From CAWJJM01 sp963843275 (lineage in GTDB: Bacteria; Acidobacteriota; Thermoanaerobaculia; Multivoradales; JBCCEF01), in assembly GCA_963843275.1 (NCBI GenBank), contig CAWJJM010000003.1, forward strand, positions 168,172-232,171: a DNA stretch of 64,000 nucleotides, in the 5' to 3' direction. This document shows, one piece after another, positions 8,815 through 17,113 of the stretch; positions within the stretch are counted from its first letter, which is position 1; each line of letters starts with the position of its first letter. Made by a program: the position numbers and the translations under genes. A model generated the notes under the pieces. The model was not told where the DNA came from. It did not search any database and saw only the letters and a list, made by a program, of their open reading frames with translations.

Positions 8815-9371
8815 CCGGATCGACCCACCCCGACGACACCCCCTCCGCGGTCGCCTCGCTGCCCCGCGAGCCGGCCGCGCCCGCCGGGCTCGAGGAGCGG
8901 CTCGTCCGCCGGCTCGCCGCCCGCGGGCTGGTGCGCCGCCGGAGCACGGTCCGCTGGCTGCTGCCGCTGGCGGCCTCGCTGGCCGGGCTGGCCCTCGGCT
9001 GGTGGGGGCGTGCGGCGACCGCCGTCCCCACCCCCGCCGCCGCGGACCGCGGGTCGCTCTTCCTGCTCCTGCTCTCGAACGATCCCCCGGCGGGGCCGCC
9101 GGTCGCCGAGCGCGTGGAGCTCTACCGGGCCTGGGCCCGGCGGCTGGCGGCGGAGGGGCGGCTGGCGACAGCCGAGAAGCTCACCGACGCGCGCGTGGTG
9201 GTCGAAGGCGGCCGCGCCGAGGCGGCGCCGAGCGGCTCCGATCCGGCGGCGCCGACCGGCTTCTTCCTGGTGCGCGCCTCCGACCTCGCCGAGGCGGTCG
9301 CGCTCGCCCGCTCGTCGCCCCACGCCCGGCTCGGCGGCCGGGTCACCGTCCGCCCGGTCGATCCGGTGTGA
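8811..9371 (+). CDS. Membrane-anchored protein with YCII-like domain, probable anti-sigma partner
   Basis: A 186-residue protein whose ATG overlaps the sigma-factor stop codon. Residues 1-47 are cytoplasmic and contain the helix LEERLVRRLAARGLV. One transmembrane helix spans about 48-65 (WLLPLAASLAGLALGWW). Residues 82-183 look like a YCII/DGPF-type domain: SLFLLLLSNDP, then ELYRAWARRLAAEGRL, then FFLVRASDLAEAVALAR and a closing GGRVTVRPVDP. The topology places that domain outside the cytoplasm. The usual anti-sigma zinc-binding HXXXCXXC motif is absent. Known ECF groups pair with soluble DGPF/YCII proteins; here the domain appears fused to a membrane anchor. The anti-sigma role is inferred from position and topology. 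Confidence 0.75.
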   Translation: MTGSTHPDDTPSAVASLPREPAAPAGLEERLVRRLAARGLVRRRSTVRWLLPLAASLAGLALGWWGRAATAVPTPAAADRGSLFLLLLSNDPPAGPPVAERVELYRAWARRLAAEGRLATAEKLTDARVVVEGGRAEAAPSGSDPAAPTGFFLVRASDLAEAVALARSSPHARLGGRVTVRPVDPV

Positions 9372-9386
9372 TCGTTGATCCCCGCC

Positions 9387-9415
9387 TTGGCAACGGGGCC
9401 GGGATCGGGTAAGCT
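9387..9415 (+). promoter_or_regulatory. Promoter of the rpsP operon
   Basis: TTGGCA at 9387-9392 and TAAGCT at 9410-9415 are 17 bases apart, a good sigma-70 match in otherwise GC-rich DNA. The predicted start is near 9422, giving a leader of about 165 bases before rpsP. Confidence 0.65.
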
Positions 9416-9587
9416 GTTGAACTTCGTGCGGCCCGCGTGCCCTCGCCGGCTCACGATCGGGTCCGAGCCGCGGGGAGCGCTCGCCGGCGCCCGGCGCGGC
9501 CGCACCTCGCACCCCGTCGCGCGCCTCGGGCGCGCGCCCTGCGTACCGCAGCGTAGCGTCCGCAGAAGACGTCTGGAGGTTGATGAC

Positions 9588-10091
9588 ATGTTGAAGATTC
9601 GGCTCCGCCGGATGGGGAAGCGGCACAGCCCGTTCTACCGGGTGGTCGTTTCCGACTCCCGCCGGACCCCCACCGCCTCGTCGGTCGAGGAGGTGGGCCA
9701 CTACAACCCGCGCCCGACGCCGCCCGAGGTGACCCTCGACCTGGACCGGGTGCGCTACTGGGTGGAGCAGGGCGCACTGCTGTCGCCGACCGTGAAGCGG
9801 TTGGTCGACAAGGCGGCGAGTGGCAAGTTCGACGCGCCCGCCGAGCCGCCGGCGAAGCCGCGGGCCCGCAAGGCCGCCGCGGCGCCGCCGGCCGCCGAGG
9901 CTCCGGCCGCCGAGGAGACGGCCGAAGCTGCGGCCCCCGCCGCGGCCCCCGCCGCCGCCCAGGCCGCGGCCGCAGAGCCGGCCGCCGAGGCCGCCGCGGA
10001 GGAGGCGCCGGCCGCCGAGGCCGCCGAGGCCGCCGAAGAGAAGCCGGCCGCCGGCGGCGAGGCCGCGGGCGGGAGCGAAGAGAGTGGCTGA
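9588..10091 (+). CDS. rpsP: 30S ribosomal protein bS16 with long Ala/Glu/Pro-rich tail
   Basis: The first 85 or so residues are a complete bS16 (MLKIRLRRMGKRHSPFYRVV, VGHYNPRP, RVRYWVEQGALLSPTVKRL). The remaining 80 or so residues are an extension made almost only of Ala, Glu and Pro, ending EAAGGSEESG, which roughly doubles the usual length (about 80-100). GGAGG is eight bases upstream of the ATG. It is the first gene of the conserved rpsP-khpA-rimM-trmD set and overlaps khpA by eight bases. The tail is in frame with the core and is not explained by a frameshift. Confidence 0.96.
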   Translation: MLKIRLRRMGKRHSPFYRVVVSDSRRTPTASSVEEVGHYNPRPTPPEVTLDLDRVRYWVEQGALLSPTVKRLVDKAASGKFDAPAEPPAKPRARKAAAAPPAAEAPAAEETAEAAAPAAAPAAAQAAAAEPAAEAAAEEAPAAEAAEAAEEKPAAGGEAAGGSEESG

Positions 10092-10323
10092 GCTCCGCCA
10101 GCAGATCGAGGCGCTCGTCCAGCGCATGGTCGACCGCCCCGAGGAGGTCGCGGTGTTCGAGGTACAGGAGGACGCCGCGACGATCTTCGAGGTGGAGGTG
10201 GCCGAGGACGACGTCGGCAAGGTGATCGGCCGCCGCGGTTCGACCGTGCGCGCGCTGCGCACCCTGCTCGACGCCCGTGCGGCGCTGGACGACGAGCTCT
10301 ATGAGCTCGAAGTCCTCGACTGA
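10084..10323 (+). CDS. khpA: KH-domain RNA-binding protein KhpA
   Basis: A 79-residue single KH-domain protein, the usual size. It contains the nucleic-acid-binding loop VGKVIGRRGSTVRALRTLL (GXXG as IGRRG), preceded by the FEVEVAEDD strand. KhpA binds RNA, often with KhpB, and affects cell-wall growth in Firmicutes. The GTG start lies inside the end of rpsP, and its own end overlaps rimM, so translation of the three genes is probably coupled. Confidence 0.93.
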   Translation: MAELRQQIEALVQRMVDRPEEVAVFEVQEDAATIFEVEVAEDDVGKVIGRRGSTVRALRTLLDARAALDDELYELEVLD

Positions 10324-10861
10324 GGGACCGGGGAGCGTCCTGGTCGGCCGCGTGCTGCGCGCCCACGGGCTGCGCGGCGAGGCGGTCGTCGAACCCGTCA
10401 GCGACAATCCCGAACGCTTCGTCCCCGGCGCCGAGCTGTGGGTGGCGCCGCCGGCGCCCGCCGCGGCGCCGGCCGAGCTCCGCACGATCGCCACGGTGCG
10501 CGAGCATCGCGGCGCCCTGCTGGTGCGCTTCGCGGACGTCGACGACCGGGACGGGGCGGAGGCGCTGCGCGGCCGCGAGCTGAGCGTGCCGCTGGCGGCG
10601 GTGCCGCCGCCGCCGGAGGGGACCTGGTACCACTTCCAGCTCCTCGGCCTGCGGGTGAGCGACGCGGCGGCGGGGGAGCTCGGGGAGGTGGTGGACCTGG
10701 TGGAGGACGGCGGCGGACTGCTGCTGGTGGTCGACGACGGGCGGCGCCGGGTCCCGGTCCCCTTCGTCCGCGCCTTCCTGCGTCGGGTGGACGTGGAGGG
10801 CGGCCGGCTCGAGCTCGAGCTGCCGCCCGGGCTGGTGGAGACGTGCGCGTCCGGGTCGTGA
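10301..10861 (+). CDS. rimM: Ribosome maturation factor RimM
   Basis: A 186-residue protein that assists assembly of the 30S head around uS19. The RimM N-domain starts at VLVGRVLRAHGLRGEAVVEP, with PERFVPGAELWV and the DRDGAEALRGREL segment; the PRC-barrel domain covers about 105-180 (WYHFQLLGLRV, GELGEVVDLVEDGG, VPVPFVRAFLRRVD). I chose the ATG at 10301, which overlaps khpA by 23 bases; the track start further upstream adds eight unrelated residues. There is no clear ribosome-binding site, consistent with coupling. It overlaps trmD by 19 bases. Confidence 0.93.
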   Translation: MSSKSSTEGPGSVLVGRVLRAHGLRGEAVVEPVSDNPERFVPGAELWVAPPAPAAAPAELRTIATVREHRGALLVRFADVDDRDGAEALRGRELSVPLAAVPPPPEGTWYHFQLLGLRVSDAAAGELGEVVDLVEDGGGLLLVVDDGRRRVPVPFVRAFLRRVDVEGGRLELELPPGLVETCASGS

Positions 10862-11628
10862 CCATCTTCGGCGAGCTGTTCGCGCCCTTCCTGGCGACCA
10901 GCCTGGTGGGCCGGGCGGTGGAGCGCGGCCTGCTGGAGGTCACGGTTCACGACCTGCGCGACTGGACCGAGGACCGTCACCGCTCGGTCGACGACGAGCC
11001 GTACGGCGGCGGGGGCGGCATGGTGATGACGGCGCCGCCCTGGATCCGGGCGGTCCGCGAGCTCGCCGGGCGCGCCGAGCGGGAAGGCCGGCGGGCCTGG
11101 CGGGTGTTGCTGTCCCCCCAGGGGCGCCGGCTCGACGACGCGGCGGTGCGGCAGCTCGCCGGCCGCGAGGAGCTGGTGCTGCTGTGCGGCCGCTACGAAG
11201 GGATCGACGAGCGGGTGCGCGAGACGGTGGTCGACGAGGAGCTGTCGATCGGCGACTACGTGCTCTCGGGAGGCGAGCTGCCGGCGATGGTGCTGATCGA
11301 GGCCCTGTCGCGGCAGGTCCCCGGGGTGGTCGGGCTGCCGGAGTCGGTGGAGCGGGACAGCTTCCGCGCCGGGTTGCTGGACCACCCCCACTACACCCGG
11401 CCGCCGGAGGTGGAGGGGCGCGGCGTGCCGGCGGTGCTGCTGTCGGGCGACCACGCCGCCATCGAGCGGTGGCGCCGCCGCGCGGCGCTGCGGGCGACGC
11501 TGCGCAAGCGGCCGGACCTGCTGGCGACGGCGGAGCTGGACGCGGCCGGACGGCGCGAGCTCGAGGAGCTGCGGGCGGCGCTCGCGGACCCCTCCGGCGG
11601 CGCCGCGGAGGAGACGGACACGGAGTGA
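10843..11628 (+). CDS. trmD: tRNA (guanine-37-N1)-methyltransferase TrmD
   Basis: A 261-residue SPOUT methyltransferase that makes m1G37 next to the anticodon using S-adenosylmethionine. The product begins VRVRVVTIFGELFAPF, matching the family's first strand, which fixes GTG 10843 as the start; GGTGGAG lies just upstream. The knot region contains LLCGRYEGIDERVRE and SIGDYVLSGGELPAMVL, and the C-terminal domain has LLDHPHYTRPPEVEG. The expected catalytic Asp (in the DHPHYTRP segment) is present. Order and overlaps match the conserved rimM-trmD-rplS arrangement. Confidence 0.96.
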   Translation: MRVRVVTIFGELFAPFLATSLVGRAVERGLLEVTVHDLRDWTEDRHRSVDDEPYGGGGGMVMTAPPWIRAVRELAGRAEREGRRAWRVLLSPQGRRLDDAAVRQLAGREELVLLCGRYEGIDERVRETVVDEELSIGDYVLSGGELPAMVLIEALSRQVPGVVGLPESVERDSFRAGLLDHPHYTRPPEVEGRGVPAVLLSGDHAAIERWRRRAALRATLRKRPDLLATAELDAAGRRELEELRAALADPSGGAAEETDTE

Positions 11629-11652
11629 CGAGACGGCGCGCGGCCTGCCGCC

Positions 11653-11682
11653 TTGCGGCGGTCCGCCGGCGTGAGCGATAAT
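11653..11682 (+). promoter_or_regulatory. Promoter upstream of rplS
   Basis: TTGCGG at 11653-11658 and GATAAT at 11677-11682, 18 bases apart. This would let rplS be transcribed separately from rpsP-trmD, starting near 11689, about 20 bases before the ATG. Confidence 0.55.
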
Positions 11683-11710
11683 CGGCGATCTCACGGCAGG
11701 GGAAACAGTC

Positions 11711-12058
11711 ATGAACAAGCTACAGGCGGTCGAAGAGAGCTATCTGCGCGCCGACGTCCCGGAGTTCCGCTCCGGCGACACGGTGCGCGTTCACGTCCGC
11801 GTCGTCGAGGGCGACAAGGAGCGCATCCAGGTCTTCCAGGGTGTGGTGATCGCGCGGCGCGGCGGCGGCACCCGCGAGACCTTCACCGTGCGCAAGGTCT
11901 CCGGCGGCATCGGGGTGGAGCGGATCTTCCCCCTCAACTCGCCCATCCTCGATCGGATCGAGGTGATGCGCCAGGGGAAGGTGCGCCGGGCGAAGCTCTA
12001 CTACCTGCGGGGCCGCCGCGGCAAGGCGGCCCGGATCGAGGAGCGCCGGGAGAACTGA
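11711..12058 (+). CDS. rplS: 50S ribosomal protein bL19
   Basis: A 115-residue full-length bL19, which sits at the 30S-50S interface. Family motifs include FRSGDTVRVHVRVVEG, RIQVFQGVVIARRG, ETFTVRKVSGGIGVERIFP and the basic C-terminal stretch RRAKLYYLRGRRGKAARI. AGGGGAAAC precedes the ATG. It has its own promoter after an 82-base gap from trmD, and a TPR protein gene follows 58 bases later. Confidence 0.97.
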   Translation: MNKLQAVEESYLRADVPEFRSGDTVRVHVRVVEGDKERIQVFQGVVIARRGGGTRETFTVRKVSGGIGVERIFPLNSPILDRIEVMRQGKVRRAKLYYLRGRRGKAARIEERREN

Positions 12059-12116
12059 CCCGCGCCGGAGCGACGGCGCGAGCGGTGAGCCGTGGACCTG
12101 AAGGCGCGATGAGCTG

Positions 12117-14717
12117 ATGGCCTTCAAGCGCGAGCAGGTCGTCCGCACGGCGGAGAAGTACGCCTCCCGAGGCAAGATCGCCGCGGCGATCCGCGAGTAC
12201 CGCAAGGTGCTCGCGGAGAGCCCCGACGACGCGGCGACCCTCAACCGCGTCGGGGATCTCTACGCCCGCACCGGCCGCCCCGACGAGGCGGTCAAGCTGT
12301 TCAACCAGATCGCGGAGAGCTTCACGGCCGACGGCTTCTTCGTCAAGGCCATCGCGATCTACAAGAAGATCGTCAAGCTCGATCCGATCCGGCTCGAGGC
12401 CTACGAGAAGCTCGCCGAGCTCTATCACCGCCAGGGTCTGCTCAACGAGGCGCGCAGCCAGTACCAGGTCCTCGCCGACTACTACCTCAAGCACGACAAC
12501 CTGACCTCGGCCGTCGCCATCTACGAGCGGCTGAGCGAGGTCGACCCGGAGGACCCGGCGCTGCGGGCGAAGCTCGCCGACCTGTACCGGGACCTCAAGC
12601 TGCTCGACAAGGCGATGGACGAGTACCGCCAGATCGCCGAGATGATGCTCGAGCACGGGCACGCCGGCGAGGCCGAGCAGGTCTACCGTCGCGCCCTCGA
12701 CGTCGACCCGGCCAACATCGCCTTCATCACCGACGCGGTGCTCAAGCTGCGCGAAGGCGGTCACACCGTGGGAGCGGCGCGTCTGCTGGCGGAGGCGGTG
12801 GAGCGCAACCCGGAGGCGGAGCGGGTGGCGCGGATGGTGGGACTGCGCGGCGCCGAGGCGGGCGAAGCGGCCGCAGCGCCGGCGGCGGCGGAGGCCGCGG
12901 TCGCGCCGGAGAGCGAGGCCGCCGTCGAGGCGGCCGAGGACGCCCCCGCGGAGGAGCTGCCGCCCGTCGCCGACGCGGCGTCCGTCGCGCCCGAGGAGGC
13001 GGCCGCCGGGGAGGGCGCCGTCGCTCCCGGACCGGTGGAACCGGAGCCGGAGGTCGCCGCGCCACCGCCCGAAGACGAGGTCCTGGTGCTCGACCTCGAC
13101 GACGAGCCCGCGGAGGGGATCGAAGCCGCGGCCGCCGCGGCCGCGGCGACGGCACCGGCCGCACCCGCCGCCGACAGCGGACACGAGGAGATCGAGCTCG
13201 ACCTCGACGAGGTCTTCGCGCTGGAGGCGGACGAGGAGCCGGAGCCGGCCCCCGACCGCGCCGGGGCGACCCCCCGGTTACGCCTCGATCCCGAGGTGCT
13301 GGAGCGCACCGCCGCCGAGGTGCAGCCCGAGCGCATCCGCCAGGAGGAGGACCTCTACACCGAGGCCGAGGTGCTGTCGAAGTACGGGCTCGGCGACAAG
13401 GCCCGCGAACGCCTCGCCGAGCTGCTGGAGCTCAACCCCACCCACGCCGGCGGCCTGGCCCTGGGCGTCCGGCTCCACCTCGAGCGTGGCGAGCACGCGG
13501 CGGCGGCGGCGGCGGCCAGCCGCCTGCTGACGGTGGTCGACGAGCGCTCCGAGGCGTGGCGCGGGGTCGAGGAGCCGCTCCAGGCGGCCGGCCACCGGGT
13601 CGTGGGCGGCCGGGTGGAGGCGCCGGCGGCCGCGGCGGCCGCCGACCAGGAGGCGCCCGCCTTCGAGCCGCCGCCGGCACTGCCCGACGTCGCGGTGGGA
13701 GACGGGGAGACACCGCCGGCCGATGCCGCCGCCGACGAGGCCCCGGCGGCGCAGGCTCCTGCTGCGGAGATGGCCGCCGTGGAGGCCCCGCCCGCGGCGG
13801 CTGCGGAGGAGCCCGGGCCGCCCGCGGCGGACGAGCCGCCGGCCGCACCGGAGGCGGCCGCGCCGCCCGAGGCGGCGCCGCCGCGGCGGCGCGGCCGCCG
13901 CGACATCGAGTCGCTGCTGGCGGCGATCGCCTCGGAGGTGCTGCATCCGCGGCGCGCCGCGCGCGAGGGCGCCGCCGGAGCCACCGGGGCGTCGGCGGCG
14001 GCCGGCCCGCCGCCCGCCGCCGAGCCACCGCCCGCCGCCGAGCCGCCGCCCGCCGCCGCAGCGCCGCCCGGCGGCGCACCGCCGCCGGCCGCCGAGGCGG
14101 TGGGCGAGGACAGCGCCATCCGCTGGCTGCGCGACGTCGAGGCGTCGGCCGCGCCGTCGTCGGCCGACGCCGGGTTCTTCTCGCAGGAGGAGCAGTTCTT
14201 CGACCTCGCGGCGGAGCTCGAGGAGGAGCTCACCCGCGAAGGGGAGCTCGACGACGAGGAGCTGCTGCTCGAGCAGCCACGGGAGCAGTCGCTCGAGGAG
14301 ATCGTCGAGGGCTTCAAGCGCGGCGTCGCCGACCAGCTCTCGCCGGAGGACTTCAGCACCCACTTCGACCTCGGCATCGCCTACCGCGAGATGGGGCTCC
14401 TCGACGAGGCGATCGGCGAGTTCCAGATCGCCGCCAAGGCCCCGGAGCTGTTGGTCGGCTGTTGCTCGATGCTGGGCATGGCGTTCCTCGAGAAGGGCCT
14501 GCCGGAGCTGGCGGTGAAGTGGTACCGGCGCGGCCTGGCGGTCCCCGGGCTCGCCGAGGACGACCAGCTCGGCCTGCTCTACGACCTCGGCGACGCCGAG
14601 CAGACCCTCGGCGACCGCGCCGCCGCCCACGAGGCGTTCGTCGAGCTCTACGGCATCAACTCCAACTACCGCGACGTCGTCGCCCGCCTCGAAGAGACGC
14701 AGCCCGCCCGCGGCTGA
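12117..14717 (+). CDS. Large TPR protein with two low-complexity linkers
   Basis: An 866-residue protein without signal peptide or membrane helix, so probably cytoplasmic. Residues 1-240 hold about six tetratricopeptide repeats (EYRKVLAESPDDAATLNRVG, AIYKKIVKLDPIRLEAYEKL). Two long Ala/Pro/Glu-rich linkers (about 245-400 and 490-690) flank a middle helical segment that starts DLYTEAEVLSKYGLGDKARE. The C-terminal 170 residues have an acidic coiled stretch (DLAAELEEELTREGELDDEE) and further TPRs (FSTHFDLGIAYREMGLLDEA, WYRRGLAVPG). The start has only a weak binding site. The architecture resembles bacterial scaffold proteins, FimV-like at the C-terminus, but I cannot name its partners. Confidence 0.8.
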   Translation: MAFKREQVVRTAEKYASRGKIAAAIREYRKVLAESPDDAATLNRVGDLYARTGRPDEAVKLFNQIAESFTADGFFVKAIAIYKKIVKLDPIRLEAYEKLAELYHRQGLLNEARSQYQVLADYYLKHDNLTSAVAIYERLSEVDPEDPALRAKLADLYRDLKLLDKAMDEYRQIAEMMLEHGHAGEAEQVYRRALDVDPANIAFITDAVLKLREGGHTVGAARLLAEAVERNPEAERVARMVGLRGAEAGEAAAAPAAAEAAVAPESEAAVEAAEDAPAEELPPVADAASVAPEEAAAGEGAVAPGPVEPEPEVAAPPPEDEVLVLDLDDEPAEGIEAAAAAAAATAPAAPAADSGHEEIELDLDEVFALEADEEPEPAPDRAGATPRLRLDPEVLERTAAEVQPERIRQEEDLYTEAEVLSKYGLGDKARERLAELLELNPTHAGGLALGVRLHLERGEHAAAAAAASRLLTVVDERSEAWRGVEEPLQAAGHRVVGGRVEAPAAAAAADQEAPAFEPPPALPDVAVGDGETPPADAAADEAPAAQAPAAEMAAVEAPPAAAAEEPGPPAADEPPAAPEAAAPPEAAPPRRRGRRDIESLLAAIASEVLHPRRAAREGAAGATGASAAAGPPPAAEPPPAAEPPPAAAAPPGGAPPPAAEAVGEDSAIRWLRDVEASAAPSSADAGFFSQEEQFFDLAAELEEELTREGELDDEELLLEQPREQSLEEIVEGFKRGVADQLSPEDFSTHFDLGIAYREMGLLDEAIGEFQIAAKAPELLVGCCSMLGMAFLEKGLPELAVKWYRRGLAVPGLAEDDQLGLLYDLGDAEQTLGDRAAAHEAFVELYGINSNYRDVVARLEETQPARG

Positions 14718-14732
14718 CCGCGGCGCGCCGGC

Positions 14733-15854
14733 TCAGCGCGAGGTGAAGGCGCCCTCGTCCTCGTCGGCGTGGGCGGCGGCGAAGGCGGCGCGCAGCTCCG
14801 CGAGCAGGGCGGGGAGGCGGTCGTAGAGGCGCCGGTGGGGGCGTGGCTCGACGGTCGCCAGCGCGTAGTGGGTGAGCAGCGGCAGCGCCAGGGTGCTGTC
14901 CGAGTAGCAGACCACCGCGTCGGGGAGCCGGTCCGGGTCGACCTTGCCCCACGACACCGCCTCGCCCGGGGTGGCGCCGGAGAGGCCTCCCGTGTCGGGC
15001 CGGGCGTCGGTGACCTGCAGGAAGTAGTCGTGGCCCACGTCGGCGAGCCCGAGCACCTCCTGGAGCTGCGGCTCGGTCTGCAGCAGGAAGTTCTTCGGGC
15101 TGCCGCCGCCGAGGATCCAGCAGGCGCTGCGCCCCCCCTCCTCCTTGGCCTTCCAGACGATCGCGGCGGAGAGGTTGACGTCCTCGCTGACCTGGAAGCC
15201 GATCCCCCGGCCCTCGAGCTGGAGGCGCGCCACGTTCATGCCGATCGAGCTGTCGCCCGGCGACGAGGTGAACACCGGCACGCCGCGCCGGTAGGCCGCC
15301 GCGAGCAGCGAGGTGCCGGGGATCCCCAGCCGCTGCTCGACCTGGTCCACGTAGCGGCCGACGCGGTGGTGCAGCTCCGGCGTCGTCATCGGGTGGTCGA
15401 ACTCCGGCAGCCGCATCACCTGGCGGTAGAACTTGTCGGTCTCGAGCAGCACCGAGTAGTCGAAGACGATGTCGTAGATGCGCACCACGCCCTCCTCGCG
15501 CAGCTCGACGTCGTCGGCGAAGGGGCTCCCCTGGTGCAGCTTCAGGCCGATCGCGTGGTGGGTGTCGTGGTAGAGGTTGGCGCCGGTCGAGACGATCCAG
15601 TCGACGAAGCCGGCTTCGATCAGCGGCACCAGGCAGGACTTGCCGAAGCCCGCCGGGGTGAGGGCCCCCGACAACGACAGGCCGACGGTGACCTCCGGGG
15701 CGAGGATCTTGCGTCGCAGCAGCTCGCAGGCCTCCCGCAGGCGGCCGGCGTTGTAGGCGGTGAAGGCGCCGGAGACGACGTCTTCGAGGCTCTCGCGCCC
15801 GGTCAGCGGCGTCGGGTCGATCCGCCGGCCGGAGAGGTGTCGGCTGTGGGGCAT
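14733..15854 (-). CDS. Deoxyhypusine-synthase-family enzyme
   Basis: A 373-residue member of the deoxyhypusine synthase family, which transfers the aminobutyl group of spermidine using NAD. Fold motifs are present: LSLSGALTPAGFGKSCL (about 60-75), WIVSTGANLYHDTHH, LGGGSPKNF (248-256), and SWGK with Lys304, matching the catalytic lysine of eukaryotic enzymes (VSWGK). Bacteria lack eIF5A, so bacterial members probably act on free polyamines (homospermidine-type products) or an unknown substrate. The ATG at 15854 has GAGGACC upstream. It converges with the TPR gene, 15 bases apart, and is divergent from the 15944 gene. Confidence 0.85.
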   Translation of the reverse strand: MPHSRHLSGRRIDPTPLTGRESLEDVVSGAFTAYNAGRLREACELLRRKILAPEVTVGLSLSGALTPAGFGKSCLVPLIEAGFVDWIVSTGANLYHDTHHAIGLKLHQGSPFADDVELREEGVVRIYDIVFDYSVLLETDKFYRQVMRLPEFDHPMTTPELHHRVGRYVDQVEQRLGIPGTSLLAAAYRRGVPVFTSSPGDSSIGMNVARLQLEGRGIGFQVSEDVNLSAAIVWKAKEEGGRSACWILGGGSPKNFLLQTEPQLQEVLGLADVGHDYFLQVTDARPDTGGLSGATPGEAVSWGKVDPDRLPDAVVCYSDSTLALPLLTHYALATVEPRPHRRLYDRLPALLAELRAAFAAAHADEDEGAFTSR

Positions 15855-15930
15855 CGCAGGGTCCTCGGGGGGTGGGCGTAGGGGGTGTCGCGTCGGGAGC
15901 GAGGAGTCTAGCAGCCCCCCTGGACGGGAG

Positions 15931-15936
15931 TAGACT
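15931..15936 (+). promoter_or_regulatory. -10 element just before a start codon
   Basis: TAGACT ends seven bases before the ATG at 15944. The gene has no clear ribosome-binding site, so a leaderless transcript is likely. Confidence 0.4.
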
Positions 15937-15943
15937 CCCCGTC

Positions 15944-17113
15944 ATGTCGTCGGAACGCAAGATCTTCTGGGCCGTCGTGGCGGTCGCCGTGGTCGTCGTC
16001 GCCGCGTTGCTGCTGATGCCCCGGGTGGAGGAGCGCGTGGCGCCGAAGCCGCGCGCCGCCTGGGTGGCGATCGAAGTCGCCGGGTCGGGGGTGGCGGAGG
16101 TCGGTCCGGTGAGCGTGCCGGCGGGCACCGCCTTCACCCTGCGCGCCGTGCTCGAGGCCGAGACCCGCCGCGGCGATCCCGTCTACTACACCGAGGCCCC
16201 GGCGCTGTCGTTCCACGGCGAACGGGTGCCGGACGACCGGCTGCGGCCCTGGCACGGGCCGCTGACGGCCAAGGTGCTGTGGTTCACCATCGAGGGCTCG
16301 GTGCCGTGGCTCGAGCTCGCTCCGGGGGAGGGGCTGGACCGCTTCCAGCAGTCGGAGTTCCTGCGCACCGACTGGCCGTTCACCTGGTCGGCGCCGGGCC
16401 GCCTGGAGCCGGCGCACGACGACGACCTCGCCGTCGAGTCGGCGCGCGAGGAGCTGCCCTTCGGCACGCAGCGCTACCAGGTGCGGATCGAGCTCTACCG
16501 CGAACCCTCCGATCCGGTGCCCGCGGAGCGCTACACCTCCTGGGGCAAGGAGGAGCTGCCGGCGCGCCAGGCGGAGTTCCCCACCGTCACCGCCGCCCTG
16601 CCCGGGCCGGCGGGGCCGGCGTCCGCCGTCTTCGGCCTCACCGAGATCCAGCCGGGCCGTGCGCCGCAGAGCGACCTGGCGGCCCTCGAGGCGGGTGGCG
16701 CCTCGCCGCTGTCCGACCGTCTGGTGACCATGACCCGGCAGCGCCTCGCGTTCGCCCGGGTGCCGCTGCTCGCCGAGGTGATCGCCGCCGCCGGCGCCAC
16801 GCCCCGGGACCTCGGCTGGCAGCGGGTCCGCCTCGACGGTGCGCTCGCCTGGGACGAGCAGGTCCACGCCGGCGACCTGCTCCGCGCCGGCGGGCGGATG
16901 GTGGTTCTCTACCGGGACGCGGGCGCGGCGCCGGCCGGCGCGGGGGAGGCGACGACCTCCGCGGCGGCGGCGCCGGCCGGCGACGGCCGTCTCGACGTCG
17001 GCGACCTGTGCCTGGACTACGCGCGGGGCGCCGCGGTGCGGCGCCTGGGAGACGTCTTCGAGGTGGGGGCGGGCGGCGAGCTCGATTGGGCGCCGCTGAG
17101 CGCGTCGAGGTAG
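15944..17113 (+). CDS. Membrane-anchored protein of unknown function
   Basis: A 389-residue protein starting MSSERKIFW with one N-terminal transmembrane helix (about 7-27, AVVAVAVVVVAALLLM) and a large outer domain. Residues 40-200 look like beta sandwich (WVAIEVAGSGVAEVGPVSVPA, FTLRAVLEAETRRGDPVYYTE, LWFTIEGSVPWLELAPGEGL). After 270 there is a helical part, then a short barrel-like segment VHAGDLLRAGGRMVVLYRD and an Ala-rich linker. I do not recognise a family. The ATG was chosen because the helix starts there; upstream residues come from the promoter region. Its last 97 bases overlap the end of the convergent hemG gene. Confidence 0.7.
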   Translation: MSSERKIFWAVVAVAVVVVAALLLMPRVEERVAPKPRAAWVAIEVAGSGVAEVGPVSVPAGTAFTLRAVLEAETRRGDPVYYTEAPALSFHGERVPDDRLRPWHGPLTAKVLWFTIEGSVPWLELAPGEGLDRFQQSEFLRTDWPFTWSAPGRLEPAHDDDLAVESAREELPFGTQRYQVRIELYREPSDPVPAERYTSWGKEELPARQAEFPTVTAALPGPAGPASAVFGLTEIQPGRAPQSDLAALEAGGASPLSDRLVTMTRQRLAFARVPLLAEVIAAAGATPRDLGWQRVRLDGALAWDEQVHAGDLLRAGGRMVVLYRDAGAAPAGAGEATTSAAAAPAGDGRLDVGDLCLDYARGAAVRRLGDVFEVGAGGELDWAPLSASR

